Assembly (NCBI GenBank): GCA_002753515.1
Contig: PEAK01000009.1
Span: 28,561-92,560 of the forward strand
Source: Magnetococcales bacterium
GTDB lineage: Bacteria; Pseudomonadota; Magnetococcia; Magnetococcales; UBA8363
Reading direction: 5' to 3'
DNA length: 64,000 nucleotides
Below are positions 44,395 through 54,012 of the stretch, one piece after another; the first letter of the stretch is position 1; each line of letters starts with the position of its first letter. The notes beneath the pieces are model-generated. The model was not told where the DNA came from, made no database searches, and saw nothing but the letters and a program-made list of their open reading frames with translations. The position numbers and the translations under genes were made by a program.

Positions 44395-45030
44395 TTAAAT
44401 TTTGGCCAAGTCTTCCTGCCCCACATCAGCAACCAGCAGACGGGATTTGATTTTTTCCAGGACCATCTCGGTACACGTCTCTACCGAATCCTCCCCGGTC
44501 TTAAGAAGCAAATCGGGACGGATCGGCTCCTCATAAGGAGATGATATTCCGGTAAAATCATCTATTTCCCCCGCCCGTGCCCTCTTATAGAGCCCCTTGG
44601 AATCCCTGGATTCACAAATGTCCAGGGGACAGTCACAAAACACCTCAATAAAATCCCCGGCGGCCATAAGGTTTCGTACCTTTTGTCGATCCGCCCGGAA
44701 CGGTGAAATAAAAGCGGCCAGGACGATAACCCCTGCCTGAGTCAGCAGCTTGGCCGCCTCACCAACGCGGCGAATGTTTTCGCTCCGATCCCTGTGAGAA
44801 AATCCAAGGTCAGCGCACAACCCATGGCGAACATTATCACCATCCAGTGCAAATGTCCGATACCCCCATTTATAGAGCCGTTCCTCCAACGCATAGACCA
44901 AGGTCGATTTCCCTGACCCGGACAACCCGGTAAACCAAACCAGAAAACTGCGGTGCCCTTGCAAACGTTCACGCTCATCGCGCGAAATGGACATGACCTG
45001 CCAGATGGTATTCGTACTTTTTTGGTTCAT
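44395..45030 (-). CDS. cysC: Adenylylsulfate kinase
   Basis: Phosphorylates adenylylsulfate (APS) to PAPS for assimilatory sulfate use or sulfation. The start at 45030 (MNQKSTNTIW) aligns with the usual N-terminus; longer in-frame starts overlap the preceding gene. 211 residues with P-loop GLSGSGKST, the FALDGDNVRHGLCADLGFSHRDRSENIRRV block, FISPFRADRQ and the lid CESRDSKGLYKRARAGEIDDFTGI. All family motifs are intact. No cysD/cysN sulfurylase is adjacent. Confidence 0.95.
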   Translation of the reverse strand: MNQKSTNTIWQVMSISRDERERLQGHRSFLVWFTGLSGSGKSTLVYALEERLYKWGYRTFALDGDNVRHGLCADLGFSHRDRSENIRRVGEAAKLLTQAGVIVLAAFISPFRADRQKVRNLMAAGDFIEVFCDCPLDICESRDSKGLYKRARAGEIDDFTGISSPYEEPIRPDLLLKTGEDSVETCTEMVLEKIKSRLLVADVGQEDLAKI

Positions 45031-45055
45031 CTCTTTTTCAGGCATGATTCGCTGC

Positions 45056-45265
45056 TCAACGTCCATTGCTGGATGCAAAAATGACCGCCAATTGATCTTT
45101 AATCTGCAATTTCCTCTTTTTCAAACGTTCCACCGCAAACTGGTCCATCGTACGACCTGAATCAGCAATCTGCATTTTCAAGGATTGATGCTCTTCGTAC
45201 AATGTCCGGAATTCATCGTTCTTCGCCAGAAGGTCCTTGACCCGATCAGATTGATCCTCAAACAT
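45056..45265 (-). CDS. YdcH/DUF465-family small protein
   Basis: A 69-residue helical protein with the family pattern FRTLYEEHQSLKMQI...DQFAVERLKKRKLQIKDQL, predicted to form a coiled-coil hairpin. Its function is unknown. A GGGGG ribosome site is six bases before the ATG. It precedes cysC on the same strand. The 108 bp between it and rnhA hold nothing I recognise. Confidence 0.85.
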   Translation of the reverse strand: MFEDQSDRVKDLLAKNDEFRTLYEEHQSLKMQIADSGRTMDQFAVERLKKRKLQIKDQLAVIFASSNGR

Positions 45266-45373
45266 TTTGAACCCCCATTCCTTGTTTAATTTGACTCATC
45301 ATGGTCGGCCATCGCAACACCAGCACCCAAGACAAATACAAAATATTCATCCCCAATAAAAACATAAAGAGTA

Positions 45374-45892
45374 TCACGCAGGTTCATTCGACGCCATCCC
45401 ATCGTCCTCTGGTGATAAATCTCCTGCGCGACCCAGACGAACGGCCTCCCTGGCGAGCCAGTCGGCCTTCTCATTATCCGGATGACCAGCATGACCCTTG
45501 ACCCATCGCCATTCTATATCATGTTTTTGGCACACTGCGTCCAATCTTTTCCATAAATCACTATTGGATACCGGCTTGCCATCAGATTTCAACCATCCCC
45601 GCCGTTTCCAATTCGGCATCCACTGCGTCATACCATTTTGAACATAGGCGGAATCGGTAACCAGAACCACACGGCAACTGCGTTTGAGCGCCTCCAACCC
45701 GCAGATCGCCGCCATCAATTCCATACGATTATTGGTCGTGTCAACATGATAGCCACAAAGATGCTTTTCATGCTCTCCGTAACGTAAGACCACACCCCAT
45801 CCACCAGGACCAGGGTTACCACTGCAGGCACCATCGGTAATAATGGAAACTGTTTTTTGATCTGTAGATGGTTGCGAACCGGGCCTGTGCAA
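45374..45892 (-). CDS. rnhA: Ribonuclease HI
   Basis: Degrades RNA in RNA-DNA hybrids (primer and R-loop removal); cytoplasmic. Catalytic residues are visible: Asp in [16 protein letters not shown], Glu in NNRMELMAA, Asp in TDSAYV, and His/Asp in [12 protein letters not shown]. There is no ATG before the core, so the TTG at 45892 is taken, giving 172 residues, a little over the usual 155 because of a short N-terminal tail and an Asp/Glu-rich end. Confidence 0.95.
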   Translation of the reverse strand: MHRPGSQPSTDQKTVSIITDGACSGNPGPGGWGVVLRYGEHEKHLCGYHVDTTNNRMELMAAICGLEALKRSCRVVLVTDSAYVQNGMTQWMPNWKRRGWLKSDGKPVSNSDLWKRLDAVCQKHDIEWRWVKGHAGHPDNEKADWLAREAVRLGRAGDLSPEDDGMASNEPA

Positions 45893-46006
45893 TGTTTAAT
45901 TTCCGAACCAGGATAGGAGTGCCACAGACGATCCCACTATGATATACAATTGCGACCGCAGTCTGGAAGACTTCATTTGGGATCTTACCACAAAGGATGG
46001 AAACTC

Positions 46007-47017
46007 ATGGCAAACGTTCTCGTGACAGGGGTGGCTGGATTTATCGGCTTTCACTTGGCAAAACACCTCCTGGCCAGAGAAGATCATGTCGTTGGACTTG
46101 ATAATATGAATAATTATTATGCCCCACAATTGAAACATGATCGTCTCGATATATTGTTGAAGCACCATAATTTTAAATTTTCCGCCATGGATCTGGCTGA
46201 TCGCAAATCTTTGCAGCAACTATTCCATCAGTACCGTTTTGACAAGGTCGTCAATCTCGCAGCCCAGGCAGGCGTTCGCTATTCCGTTGAAAATCCGGAT
46301 ACATACATTCAAAGCAATCTGCTGGGATTTGCCAACCTCCTCGAAGATTGCAAAAAGCACCAGGTCGGTCATCTGGTATTTGCTTCCTCATCATCGGTTT
46401 ACGGTGCCAATACCCGCATGCCCTTTTCGGTCCATCAAAACGTCGATCATCCCCTTTCCCTCTACGCCGCGACCAAAAAAGCAAACGAACTCATGGCACA
46501 CTCTTATGCCCACCTGTTTGCCCTGCCGGCCACCGGTTTGCGTTTTTTTACCGTCTATGGACCCTGGGGGCGACCCGACATGGCATTGTTCAAATTTACC
46601 CGTGCCATACTCGCCGATCAGCCGATGGATATCTTTAACCATGGAAATATGAAACGAGACTTCACTTACATCGATGACATCATCGAAGGCATCGTCCGGG
46701 TCATGGACCGACCGCCAGCTCCCAATAGCCGTTGGGATAGCAACAACCCCGATCCCGCCTCCAGCAAGGCCCCTTACCGCATCTACAACATCGGCAACAA
46801 TAATCCCGTTGAACTCATGCGCTACATCGAAGCCTTGGAACACTCCCTGGGCAAAAAAGGAATCAAAAACATGTTACCCATGCAAATGGGTGATGTTCCG
46901 GCAACCTGGGCCGACACGGATGATCTGATGGCCGACATCGGATTCCAACCTCAGACCTCTATCGAAACTGGAATCGAGCAGTTCGTGCGCTGGTACCGTG
47001 ATTATTACCAAGTGTAA
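46007..47017 (+). CDS. NAD-dependent nucleotide-sugar epimerase (UDP-glucuronate 4-epimerase type)
   Basis: An extended short-chain dehydrogenase of 336 residues making a uronic-acid or related nucleotide sugar for capsule or LPS. The ATG at 46007 has AGGATGG upstream. The Rossmann motif [12 protein letters not shown], the catalytic YAATKKANE (Tyr-x3-Lys), the upstream SSSSVYG, and the [20 protein letters not shown] block together match CapI/WbpP-like UDP-glucuronate epimerases. It is divergent from rnhA. The exact sugar is by family only. Confidence 0.88.
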   Translation: MANVLVTGVAGFIGFHLAKHLLAREDHVVGLDNMNNYYAPQLKHDRLDILLKHHNFKFSAMDLADRKSLQQLFHQYRFDKVVNLAAQAGVRYSVENPDTYIQSNLLGFANLLEDCKKHQVGHLVFASSSSVYGANTRMPFSVHQNVDHPLSLYAATKKANELMAHSYAHLFALPATGLRFFTVYGPWGRPDMALFKFTRAILADQPMDIFNHGNMKRDFTYIDDIIEGIVRVMDRPPAPNSRWDSNNPDPASSKAPYRIYNIGNNNPVELMRYIEALEHSLGKKGIKNMLPMQMGDVPATWADTDDLMADIGFQPQTSIETGIEQFVRWYRDYYQV

Positions 47018-47051
47018 CACCGCATCCAGACAGATACGCGAGCATGCCGAC

Positions 47052-48203
47052 ATGAACACATCCACCCCTTGGCCCAGCGATAAAGAACCCATGACCCAGA
47101 ATCTCACGCAGGTCTCCGTCCTGGAGCCTTTGGTCGGGACCATGATGGAATGGTTCGCATACCTGGCACCCTCCGGATTTCCAAAAGCGATCCTGTTCCG
47201 ATTCGCCGACCGGCTCCCAGCCCCTCTGGCCTCTTTAAGCCCCGAAAAATTCCTCACCCTTTTCGATCTTATGGATAAAGCTGGTTTGGTCATCCACGCC
47301 AAAACCGAAGTCCATCTTTTTGCGCCGGTACTGAAGGTTGTTCAGGAAACCCTTCCCATTCCCCGCATCCAACACGCCATCCAGAATGCAGGAAGAGTGT
47401 TATTGGCCACTCTTGCCACCGGCGACACATCACCCATGGGTCACCACGAAATAAACCGGCTTGCCTGGCATGTGCAAATGCTCGCGGCAAACGCCTTGAA
47501 ATCACAAGATACCTCTCTGGCCACCCAGTTACTGCAATGGTTGGACCGTGCAGGTCGACTGCTCATCGACCCATGGCCCGATCGTGCCATCAATGCGCAC
47601 CAAAGCGCGTTGAACCTATCGCGACAAATCCTGGGATCGCATCACCCTCTGACGATCACCCGTCTCAACAATCTCGGGGAAACATGGCGGCGCCTCGGGG
47701 AATTCTCCCAGGCCGAACAGTGTCTTCTTAGCGCCCTCTCCCTGCAACAACAGCACCTGAAAGGACATCGGCACCTCCAGGCCAACTGCCTGGGCAATCT
47801 TGGCCTGCTCAAAATGGACCAGAACCAACTGGCGGATGCTCGTAACAACCTGACTCAAGCCTGGTCCTTTGCCAGTGTCACACGGGGTTTGGATGATCCC
47901 CTGGTGTTCCTGTGCATCAACAACCTGGCAAAAATTGGGACCATCCTAAACGACAACGAACACGTCATTCAACTGATACATCAAGCCTTGGCAAGGCACA
48001 ACAAGGTCAGCCGCATCGGATCGCACCTGAATATTGCCATCATTCTGAACAACCTTGCCATCGTGGAAAACAAAGCGGGCCATTTGGAAGTAGCCCGGGA
48101 AACCTCCAGAAAAGCCGCCGCCATGGCCCGCCATTGCCTTCCCAACGGCCACCCCCAACTCACCCGATTCATCAGCCAAAACGCCTCCCGACCGATCCCG
48201 TAA
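47052..48203 (+). CDS. Tetratricopeptide-repeat protein
   Basis: A 383-residue protein. The first half has an unrecognised helical region; the second half (about residues 170-370) has four to five TPR-like units of the kinesin-light-chain type with recurring NNLG and SAL...QQ segments (LNNLGETWRRLGEFSQAEQCL, LGNLGLLKMDQNQLADARNNL). No signal peptide or membrane segment. Starts at 47052 or 47091 are both possible. It follows the epimerase by 34 bases and may be cotranscribed. A scaffold role is generic to the fold. Confidence 0.7.
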   Translation: MNTSTPWPSDKEPMTQNLTQVSVLEPLVGTMMEWFAYLAPSGFPKAILFRFADRLPAPLASLSPEKFLTLFDLMDKAGLVIHAKTEVHLFAPVLKVVQETLPIPRIQHAIQNAGRVLLATLATGDTSPMGHHEINRLAWHVQMLAANALKSQDTSLATQLLQWLDRAGRLLIDPWPDRAINAHQSALNLSRQILGSHHPLTITRLNNLGETWRRLGEFSQAEQCLLSALSLQQQHLKGHRHLQANCLGNLGLLKMDQNQLADARNNLTQAWSFASVTRGLDDPLVFLCINNLAKIGTILNDNEHVIQLIHQALARHNKVSRIGSHLNIAIILNNLAIVENKAGHLEVARETSRKAAAMARHCLPNGHPQLTRFISQNASRPIP

Positions 48204-48270
48204 GAAAAAATACGACCTTTCGTTGCAGCGCTGCCTCGGGCACTGCCCATACCCGTCATTTCCCCGCACA

Positions 48271-48297
48271 AAGAAAAACCCCGGCGCATGGCCGGGG
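48271..48297 (-). terminator. Intrinsic terminator after phaC
   Basis: CCCCGGC (48279-48285) and GCCGGGG (48291-48297) form a seven-pair GC stem with a five-base loop. On the minus strand it is followed by TTTTTCTT. It lies between convergent genes and mainly ends the phaE-phaC transcript, but the stem may also slow the opposite strand. Confidence 0.85.
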
Positions 48298-48335
48298 CAT
48301 TTCCTACTAAATACAACACGACAACATCGGCGCTA

Positions 48336-49400
48336 TCAACCGTGTGCTTTGATCCAGGTCGCAATAGCTGGCGGTACTTCTGCCATGGAACGGCCAGAAG
48401 TAAAAATACCAATATGGCCACCCTTGAAGGGGAATTCAGAATAATCCCTGCTGTTGGCATACTTCCCCAGAGCTTGTGAAGCGGGGGGGGGAACCAGGTG
48501 ATCCTTGGTTGCGAACACATTGAAAACCGGCATGGTGATGTTTTTCATATCCACCCGTTTGCCACCAATGCGCACTTCACCCTTGATCAATTTGTTATCC
48601 TGGAAGAAATCCTTGACAAACTGACGGAAGGTTTCGCCCGGTTGGTCGGGGGAATCGAAAATCCACTTTTCCATCCGCAAAAAGTTCATCAGCCCCGTTG
48701 GATCATCCAGGGTCGGAATCATATCCAGATATTTCTGACCCGTAAGACGATACGGATTCATGGTCAGGAAGGTGAAATTCAACAGATCACCCGAAACATT
48801 GCCCATGGCATCAACGATCAGATCAACATCCAAATCCTTGCCCCAGGATCCCAACACATTTTTGCCCCCGTGAAAATCGACCGGGGTCACCACTGTCACC
48901 AGGTTTTTAACCTTTTCAGGATACAGCGAGGTAAAACAAATGCTGAACGTCCCACCCTGGCAAATGCCCAATATGTTGATGCTCGGCAGATCGTATTTGG
49001 CGCAGATGAAATCGACACAACGACGAACATAGCCATTGATGTGATCGTCCAACTCCTGGTAGCGGTCCGATGCATCGGGATAGCCCCAGTCGATGATGTA
49101 CACATCCAACCCCTGATCCAGCAAACCACGGATCAAGGACCGGTCTTCCTGCATATCTGCCACATAGGGGCGGTTGACCAAGGCATAGATCACCAACACC
49201 GGGATGGCATGCGGCTTTTCCACCCGCGGGGTGTAATGGTACAGGACAACCTTGTCCTCTTCGTAGGCCGCTTCCTTGGCACTAATCCCCTCACTGATGG
49301 GTCCAAGCTCACTCAAGACCTTCATACCACCGGCCAAGTGCTTGTAGTATTGGTTCAATTCCTTGGCTGCTGCCTCGGGTTTAATATTGAACGGCGTCAT
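48336..49400 (-). CDS. phaC: Class III PHA synthase, catalytic subunit PhaC
   Basis: Polymerises 3-hydroxyacyl-CoA into polyhydroxyalkanoate at the granule surface. 354 residues, the short class III length. The lipase-like box GICQGG carries the catalytic Cys; Asp in ATKDHLVPP and His in KGGHIG complete the triad. The N-terminal region (YYKHLAGGMKVLSELG) is typical. It starts three bases after phaE with AGGAG, and PhaC and PhaE act as a heteromer. Confidence 0.96.
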   Translation of the reverse strand: MTPFNIKPEAAAKELNQYYKHLAGGMKVLSELGPISEGISAKEAAYEEDKVVLYHYTPRVEKPHAIPVLVIYALVNRPYVADMQEDRSLIRGLLDQGLDVYIIDWGYPDASDRYQELDDHINGYVRRCVDFICAKYDLPSINILGICQGGTFSICFTSLYPEKVKNLVTVVTPVDFHGGKNVLGSWGKDLDVDLIVDAMGNVSGDLLNFTFLTMNPYRLTGQKYLDMIPTLDDPTGLMNFLRMEKWIFDSPDQPGETFRQFVKDFFQDNKLIKGEVRIGGKRVDMKNITMPVFNVFATKDHLVPPPASQALGKYANSRDYSEFPFKGGHIGIFTSGRSMAEVPPAIATWIKAHG

Positions 49401-49403
49401 GGA

Positions 49404-50597
49404 TTAGGCTCCTTTATTCTCGGTTTCACCTTTGGCGGCGTGGGCCTTCTTGTTCCCTGGCTTTCTTTCACTGGCCGGTACCGGGCCAAGAGTCTTTTCT
49501 GCATGCGCCTTCAGTGCTTCCAGATCATGCCGCATGTTCTCCAGCTCACCACTCCTGGCGCGAAGTTCTTTCAGCTCATCGTCCATCTCGCGCATCTGAC
49601 GCTTCAAAACCTGAATTTTTTTGTAGGCCGAATCCACTTCCCGACGGTTGGGAATATTGGCCGCTTCCAGCATGTCGTCCATCAAGCCCTGGAAGGTTTT
49701 ACGGAAATTCATCATATCCTTGACCATACGGGCGTTGGTCTCAAGATATTTCTCGCTGACCACCAGCTCAGCATGCGCTTCCTCCAGACAGTCGATCCAC
49801 AGAACAAAGGCATCGCGTAACGTCTCGATCTTTTTCTCACCCTTGCCCAGATCCAGCAACTTGGCATGGAGTTTTTCCAATGCCTTGACCTTCATACCAT
49901 TCTTCAGTTGCGAATATTCGGCGAAGGATTTTTGGAAATCCATGCCGTAAGACATGGCGCGTTGGATCACTTCCTGCTTTTCGCGACCGATGCCCACCCC
50001 GGGAAAGGCAAGGATGGTTTGCAACAACGCCACCGGTCCGGCAGAAGCGGGAAGGGCGCTGTTCAGTTGGGAAAACAACGGATTGCCGGCCAGCACCTGG
50101 TTGAACATATCCAAAGACTGGTTCATCGGCCCGGTGGGATTGAAAAACGGAAAAGCGAACGGGTTATCCTGGGCACTTGCCATCAGGCTGCGAAACTGTT
50201 CAACGATCTTTTCCACGGCTGCAGGCCATTCCCCGGCCTTGGAAAGATCGCCTGCGGATTGCACCATGGTCATCATGGCCTGGGCCATCTGAGTGAAACC
50301 ATTCATGGAGGCCATCATGTTTTTGATCAGCGTTTCCTGGGTTCCCGATGTTTGGAACGCGGCAAACGGATTGGTCATGGATGGCATGGCCCCCATGGCC
50401 TTGGTGAAAAAGTCCATCGGGTTACCGGGCATGCTGGGCATGGCCGTCTTCCACCAATTGAAGTCCATCGGCATGTTGGGCATGGCCGTCTTCCACCAGC
50501 CATTCTGGGCCATGTTGGATGACTCCTGCCAGAATTTTTGCTGAAGCTCTACCCAACTTCGCATCCAGTCCGTTGATGAAAACGGCGAATTTTCCAT
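49404..50597 (-). CDS. phaE: Class III PHA synthase subunit PhaE
   Basis: The partner of PhaC, required for class III activity. 397 residues: a Met/Pro/Phe-rich N-terminus with an internal duplication (NWWKTAMPSMP twice), a central PhaE core (GREKQEVIQRAMSYGMDFQKSF; LWIDCLEEAHAELVVSEKYLETNARMVKDMMNF), then a coiled coil (KKIQVLKRQMREMDDELKELRA) and a basic Ala/Lys tail. AAGGAG precedes the ATG. The duplicated start is odd for the family but in frame. Confidence 0.93.
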   Translation of the reverse strand: MENSPFSSTDWMRSWVELQQKFWQESSNMAQNGWWKTAMPNMPMDFNWWKTAMPSMPGNPMDFFTKAMGAMPSMTNPFAAFQTSGTQETLIKNMMASMNGFTQMAQAMMTMVQSAGDLSKAGEWPAAVEKIVEQFRSLMASAQDNPFAFPFFNPTGPMNQSLDMFNQVLAGNPLFSQLNSALPASAGPVALLQTILAFPGVGIGREKQEVIQRAMSYGMDFQKSFAEYSQLKNGMKVKALEKLHAKLLDLGKGEKKIETLRDAFVLWIDCLEEAHAELVVSEKYLETNARMVKDMMNFRKTFQGLMDDMLEAANIPNRREVDSAYKKIQVLKRQMREMDDELKELRARSGELENMRHDLEALKAHAEKTLGPVPASERKPGNKKAHAAKGETENKGA

Positions 50598-50662
50598 GGT
50601 GTTCTCCTTAAAGAGCCTTTTTTAGGCACCTATCCTGATTGATTGATTTCGAAATATGATGA

Positions 50663-50699
50663 CAAACAAAAACACCCGATTCCCTCTAAAGGGTCGGGT
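50663..50699 (-). terminator. Intrinsic terminator between phaP and phaE
   Basis: ACCCGA (50674-50679) pairs with TCGGGT (50694-50699), with an inner CCCT/AGGG pair; on the minus strand the stem is followed by GTTTTTGTTTG. It separates phaP from phaE-phaC, so phaP is probably mainly monocistronic. Confidence 0.75.
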
Positions 50700-50777
50700 A
50701 TGGTTTGGAAGGCGCGTCCCTGCGCCATGTACTCGGGTCATTCACCACCTTCTCCCCAAAGGGGAGGAGATGTCCCC

Positions 50778-50794
50778 GCAACCGGACCGGTTGC
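50778..50794. repeat. Short perfect palindrome after phaP
   Basis: GCAACCGGACCGGTTGC is a perfect 8-base-arm palindrome around one base. It lies in the phaP 3' leader, just before the terminator, with a smaller CTCCCC/GGGGAG hairpin beside it. It may be part of a folded 3' end or a protein site. Confidence 0.5.
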
Positions 50795-50820
50795 AACATC
50801 CCTATTCCGTTCCGGCTTGA

Positions 50821-51177
50821 CTACTTCACACCACCCTTGGCTTTCTCCATCAAATCCTTGATGTTTTGGTCGATCAAATTTTTCAACTCCGATTGACCAC
50901 GGGTCAACACTTCCATGCTCTTCTGGGCATTGGAAAGGATCATCTTGCCCACCTCGGAAGCCAGCTCCGCCTGGTTGGTCACGGCATCCTGGACTGTCTT
51001 GATGCTGCCCATGTGCTTCATCTGCTCAGCGCCCGACTTGATGAAATTCTCGGCCGCTTCCAGCTGCTGCTTGGCCAGATCCTGAACGGTCCGGTCATTG
51101 ATTTTTTGCAGTGTCGTGACGGTATCCATCATCTTTTGCGACAGTTCCGTCAACTGTTCGGCGATCTTCTTGTCCAT
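50821..51177 (-). CDS. phaP: Phasin
   Basis: A small amphipathic protein that coats PHA granules and controls their size. 118 residues, almost wholly helical with repeating Ala/Lys/Glu (QLEAAENFIKSGAEQMKHM; LASEVGKMILSNAQKSMEVLTRG), matching the phasin family. A clear ribosome site (AAGGGAGAG) precedes the ATG. Its promoter region carries the TGC-rich palindrome at 51206-51236. Confidence 0.88.
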   Translation of the reverse strand: MDKKIAEQLTELSQKMMDTVTTLQKINDRTVQDLAKQQLEAAENFIKSGAEQMKHMGSIKTVQDAVTNQAELASEVGKMILSNAQKSMEVLTRGQSELKNLIDQNIKDLMEKAKGGVK

Positions 51178-51205
51178 ATTCTCTCTCCCTTAGGGGCGGT
51201 CAGTT

Positions 51206-51261
51206 TGCTGCATTGCAACAATGTTGCGTTGCAGCATATTAGGCTTGGTCCACCAAGTCAA
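51206..51261 (-). promoter_or_regulatory. phaP promoter overlapped by a PhaR-type palindrome
   Basis: On the minus strand TTGACT (51256-51261) lies 17 bases from TATGCT (51233-51238). A palindrome of TGCTGCA...TGCAGCA with a near-perfect TTGCAACA/TGTTGCG core spans 51206-51236 and covers the -10 and start. TGC-rich palindromes of this kind are known PhaR operators in other proteobacteria, and phaR is the next gene upstream. This fits repression of the phasin until granules titrate PhaR. Confidence 0.75.
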
Positions 51262-51351
51262 CGTTTTTTTTCAATCCATACCAAAAAAAACAAGTCACGA
51301 ATCTTTCCAACCATTCACACGCCACACATGACAAAAAAATATCTAAAAAAA

Positions 51352-51813
51352 TCAATGCTCAGAAGGATCATCCCGCTTGGAACCGAGAACGCTCGACGAC
51401 CCGGGGAAAAAATTATTCCAAAATGACAGACTCCTGTCTGTCATCTGCGACATGAGGGCCACGGGATCTGCGGCCGCACGGATACGATTCTGCTGGTCGA
51501 GAAAAAAATCCATACTCTGCTGCAGATATTCCCCCAAAATACCCTGCGACTGCAACGAATCACCGTAAAATCGGATGATACTCTGCAACAGATCGGTGGT
51601 TAAGACTGGCGCTCCCCCCTCCTCACGCTCGCTGATAATCTGCAAAAGTATGGCTCGGGTGATATCGGCCCCGGATTTATTGTCCACCACCTTGAAAGGG
51701 GATCCGGCCAAAACCAGCCGCCGGATCCCTTCCAAGGTTACGTAGGTCGAGGATTCGGTGTCGTAAAGACGCCGATTGGGGTACTTTTTGATGATGCGAA
51801 CGGATTCGGTCAT
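51352..51813 (-). CDS. phaR: PHA-synthesis repressor PhaR
   Basis: Represses phasin and granule genes and is released by binding nascent PHA. 153 residues: the N-terminal PHB/PHA accumulation-regulator DNA-binding domain (IIKKYPNRRLYDTESSTYVTLEGIRRLV, VVDNKSGADITRAILLQII) and a granule-binding C-terminal half (LQSIIRFYGDSLQ...EYLQQSMDFFLDQQ). The ATG at 51813 has only a weak ribosome site. It lies between phaB and phaP on the same strand. Confidence 0.94.
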   Translation of the reverse strand: MTESVRIIKKYPNRRLYDTESSTYVTLEGIRRLVLAGSPFKVVDNKSGADITRAILLQIISEREEGGAPVLTTDLLQSIIRFYGDSLQSQGILGEYLQQSMDFFLDQQNRIRAAADPVALMSQMTDRSLSFWNNFFPGSSSVLGSKRDDPSEH

Positions 51814-51876
51814 GGTTTCGTCTGCTGATTCATGGACTGTTTGGTGACCGAATTGCGCCTCATTATTCCTCAGATG

Positions 51877-52623
51877 TCAATAGCCGGTGTATTGGGCACC
51901 ATTGACGTCAATGTTGGTACCGTTGATGAAACCGGCATCATCATCGGCCAAAAAGGTGACCACGCGGGCAATTTCCTTGGGTTCGGCCATGCGGCCGGCG
52001 GGAATCTGGGCCAAAATACCCTGCATGACCTTTTCAGGGATCGTCTTCATCATGGCCGTTGCCGTGTAACCGGGACATACCGTGTTGCTGGTCACATTCT
52101 TCTTGGCCCCTTCCAAGGCCACGGACATGGAGAACCCGGCCATGCCAGATTTGGTCGCGGCATAGTTGGCCTGACCAAACATACCCCGGCGGCCATTCAT
52201 GGAGGAGATGTGAATGATACGGCCAAAACCACGATCCACCATGCCGGAGAACACCTGCTTGGTCATGTTGAAAACGCTGTTCAGGTTGACACTGATGACC
52301 TGATTCCAGGCAGCCACTTCCATCTTCTTGAGGGAAGCGTCCTTGGTGATACCGGCGCAGTTAACCAAAATATCAACCGGGCCGAGCTTGGCTTCAACTT
52401 CCTTGACCGCATTGGCACAGGAATCAAAGTTGGACACGTCGCATTCCACCAAAAAACAATCAACCCCCTCCTTCTTCAAACCGGCGGTCCAGGCGGGAAC
52501 ATTGTCTTTCTCAAACGCCGCATACGTTGACGCAACAGTTTTTCCTGCCTTGGCAAGATCGCGAATGATGTCGGTGCCGATACCGCCCATGCCACCCGTG
52601 ACCAATGCAACTCTCTTCGTCAT
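51877..52623 (-). CDS. phaB: Acetoacetyl-CoA reductase
   Basis: Reduces acetoacetyl-CoA to (R)-3-hydroxybutyryl-CoA, usually with NADPH; the second step of PHB synthesis. A short-chain dehydrogenase of 248 residues with cofactor motif VTGGMGGIGTDI, NCAGIT, catalytic Ser (HISSMNG), Tyr and Lys (NYAATKSG), and SNTVCPGYTATAM. AGGAGGAG precedes the ATG. The 150-bp palindromic element lies between it and phaA. Confidence 0.95.
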   Translation of the reverse strand: MTKRVALVTGGMGGIGTDIIRDLAKAGKTVASTYAAFEKDNVPAWTAGLKKEGVDCFLVECDVSNFDSCANAVKEVEAKLGPVDILVNCAGITKDASLKKMEVAAWNQVISVNLNSVFNMTKQVFSGMVDRGFGRIIHISSMNGRRGMFGQANYAATKSGMAGFSMSVALEGAKKNVTSNTVCPGYTATAMMKTIPEKVMQGILAQIPAGRMAEPKEIARVVTFLADDDAGFINGTNIDVNGAQYTGY

Positions 52624-52660
52624 TGCTCTCTCCTCCTGAAAAAAAACATGAATTTTTAGT

Positions 52661-52810
52661 TAAACCGCAGCTATTTTGGGATGCGTAGTTTTTGTCATCC
52701 CCGCGAAAGCGGGGATCCAGGAGATCTTACTATCTCCCATGACTTTCTGGATTCCCGCATTCGCGGGAATGACGCTGGAAAATTACGTATCCCGAGTTGG
52801 TTTCGGTATA
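52661..52810. repeat. 150-bp palindromic MITE/REP-like element, copy 2
   Basis: Inverted relative to copy 1 but the same length. It begins TAAACCGCAGCTA and ends GTTTCGGTATA. Both CCCGCGAAAGCGGG-type sub-palindromes and both CCAG boxes are present. It occupies nearly all of the phaA-phaB gap, so any phaA-phaB read-through transcript must cross two strong hairpins, which could lower or stabilise the parts of the message. Confidence 0.85.
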
Positions 52811-52830
52811 GTATCCATCCGTTGATCAGA

Positions 52831-54012
52831 TTAGTCTCTTTCCACCGCAATGGCTATACCTTGACCACCGCCGATGCACAAGGTCGCCAAGCCTTTTTTG
52901 GCGTTGCGACGTTGCATTTCATACAACAGCGTGACCAACACCCGGCAACCCGAAGCCCCAACCGGATGACCCAGGGCAATGGCGCCACCATTGACGTTCA
53001 CCTTGCTCAAATCCCAACCCATGTCGTTGTTGACCTTGATGGCCTGAGCGGCAAAGGCTTCATTGGCTTCGATCAGATCCAGATCGGCAACCTTCCAACC
53101 CGCTTTTTGCAGGCACAGACGGCTGGCGGGAATGGGACCGGTACCCATGATGGCGGGATCAACACCGGCACTGGCATAGGCCACGATACGGGCCAAGGGT
53201 TTGATACCCAATTCTTTGGCTTTGTCCTTGGACATCAAAACCACGGCAGCGGCACCATCGTTGATGCCAGAGGCGTTGCCGGCGGAAACCGAACCACCCT
53301 TTTTGAAGGCGGCAGGGATCTTGGCGATGGCTTCGATCGTCGCGCCCTTGCGCACAAATTCGTCGGTGTCAAAAACCAGAGGCGGTTTTTTTCCCTGGGG
53401 AACCTCGATGGGAATGATTTCATCCTTGAAAGTCCCAGCCTTTTGGGCCGCTTCCGCTTTATTCTGCGAACTTACGGCAAACTTGTCCTGCTCATCCTTG
53501 GAAATCTTGAACCGCTCAGCAATATTTTCTGCGGTGACGCCCATGTGATATTCGTTGAACACGTCGGTCAGACCATCATAAATCAAGCTGTCTTCCATCC
53601 GCCCGGGTCCCATGCGGGTTCCGGTACGGCCATCCAGGATCAGATGCGGCGCCAAGGTCATATTCTCCTGACCACCTGCAACGATGATGTCCGCATCGCC
53701 CAATTTAATCGCCATGGTGGCCAAATGCACCGATTTCATGCCGCTGCCACACAGCTTGTCAACCGTCATGGCGGGGGTGGTATCAGGGATCCCGGCTCCC
53801 ATGGAGGCTTGGCGGGCGGGATTTTGCCGGGCACCGGCAGTCAAAATCTGACCCATGATCACTTCTTGAACCTGTTCCGGCTTGATTCCGGCACGTTGTA
53901 TGACTCCCGCAATCACCTTGGAACCGAGAACCGTGGCTGGAATCTTGGAAAGGGTACCCAAAAAATTGCCCACTGCGGTACGCCCTGCGGCGACAATGAC
54001 GACTTCTTTCAT
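52831..54012 (-). CDS. phaA: Acetyl-CoA C-acetyltransferase (beta-ketothiolase)
   Basis: Condenses two acetyl-CoA to acetoacetyl-CoA, the first PHB step. A thiolase of 393 residues with the acyl-enzyme Cys in [26 protein letters not shown] with the catalytic His, and the second Cys in CIGGGQG. Full length. AGGAGG precedes the ATG. First gene of the PHA cluster on this strand. Confidence 0.96.
   Translation of the reverse strand: MKEVVIVAAGRTAVGNFLGTLSKIPATVLGSKVIAGVIQRAGIKPEQVQEVIMGQILTAGARQNPARQASMGAGIPDTTPAMTVDKLCGSGMKSVHLATMAIKLGDADIIVAGGQENMTLAPHLILDGRTGTRMGPGRMEDSLIYDGLTDVFNEYHMGVTAENIAERFKISKDEQDKFAVSSQNKAEAAQKAGTFKDEIIPIEVPQGKKPPLVFDTDEFVRKGATIEAIAKIPAAFKKGGSVSAGNASGINDGAAAVVLMSKDKAKELGIKPLARIVAYASAGVDPAIMGTGPIPASRLCLQKAGWKVADLDLIEANEAFAAQAIKVNNDMGWDLSKVNVNGGAIALGHPVGASGCRVLVTLLYEMQRRNAKKGLATLCIGGGQGIAIAVERD

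Noticed and set aside
48498..49820. Plus-strand frame of 440 codons over phaC and phaE
   Set aside because: Antisense to the synthase genes, His/Gln/Ile-biased and without any recognisable motif.
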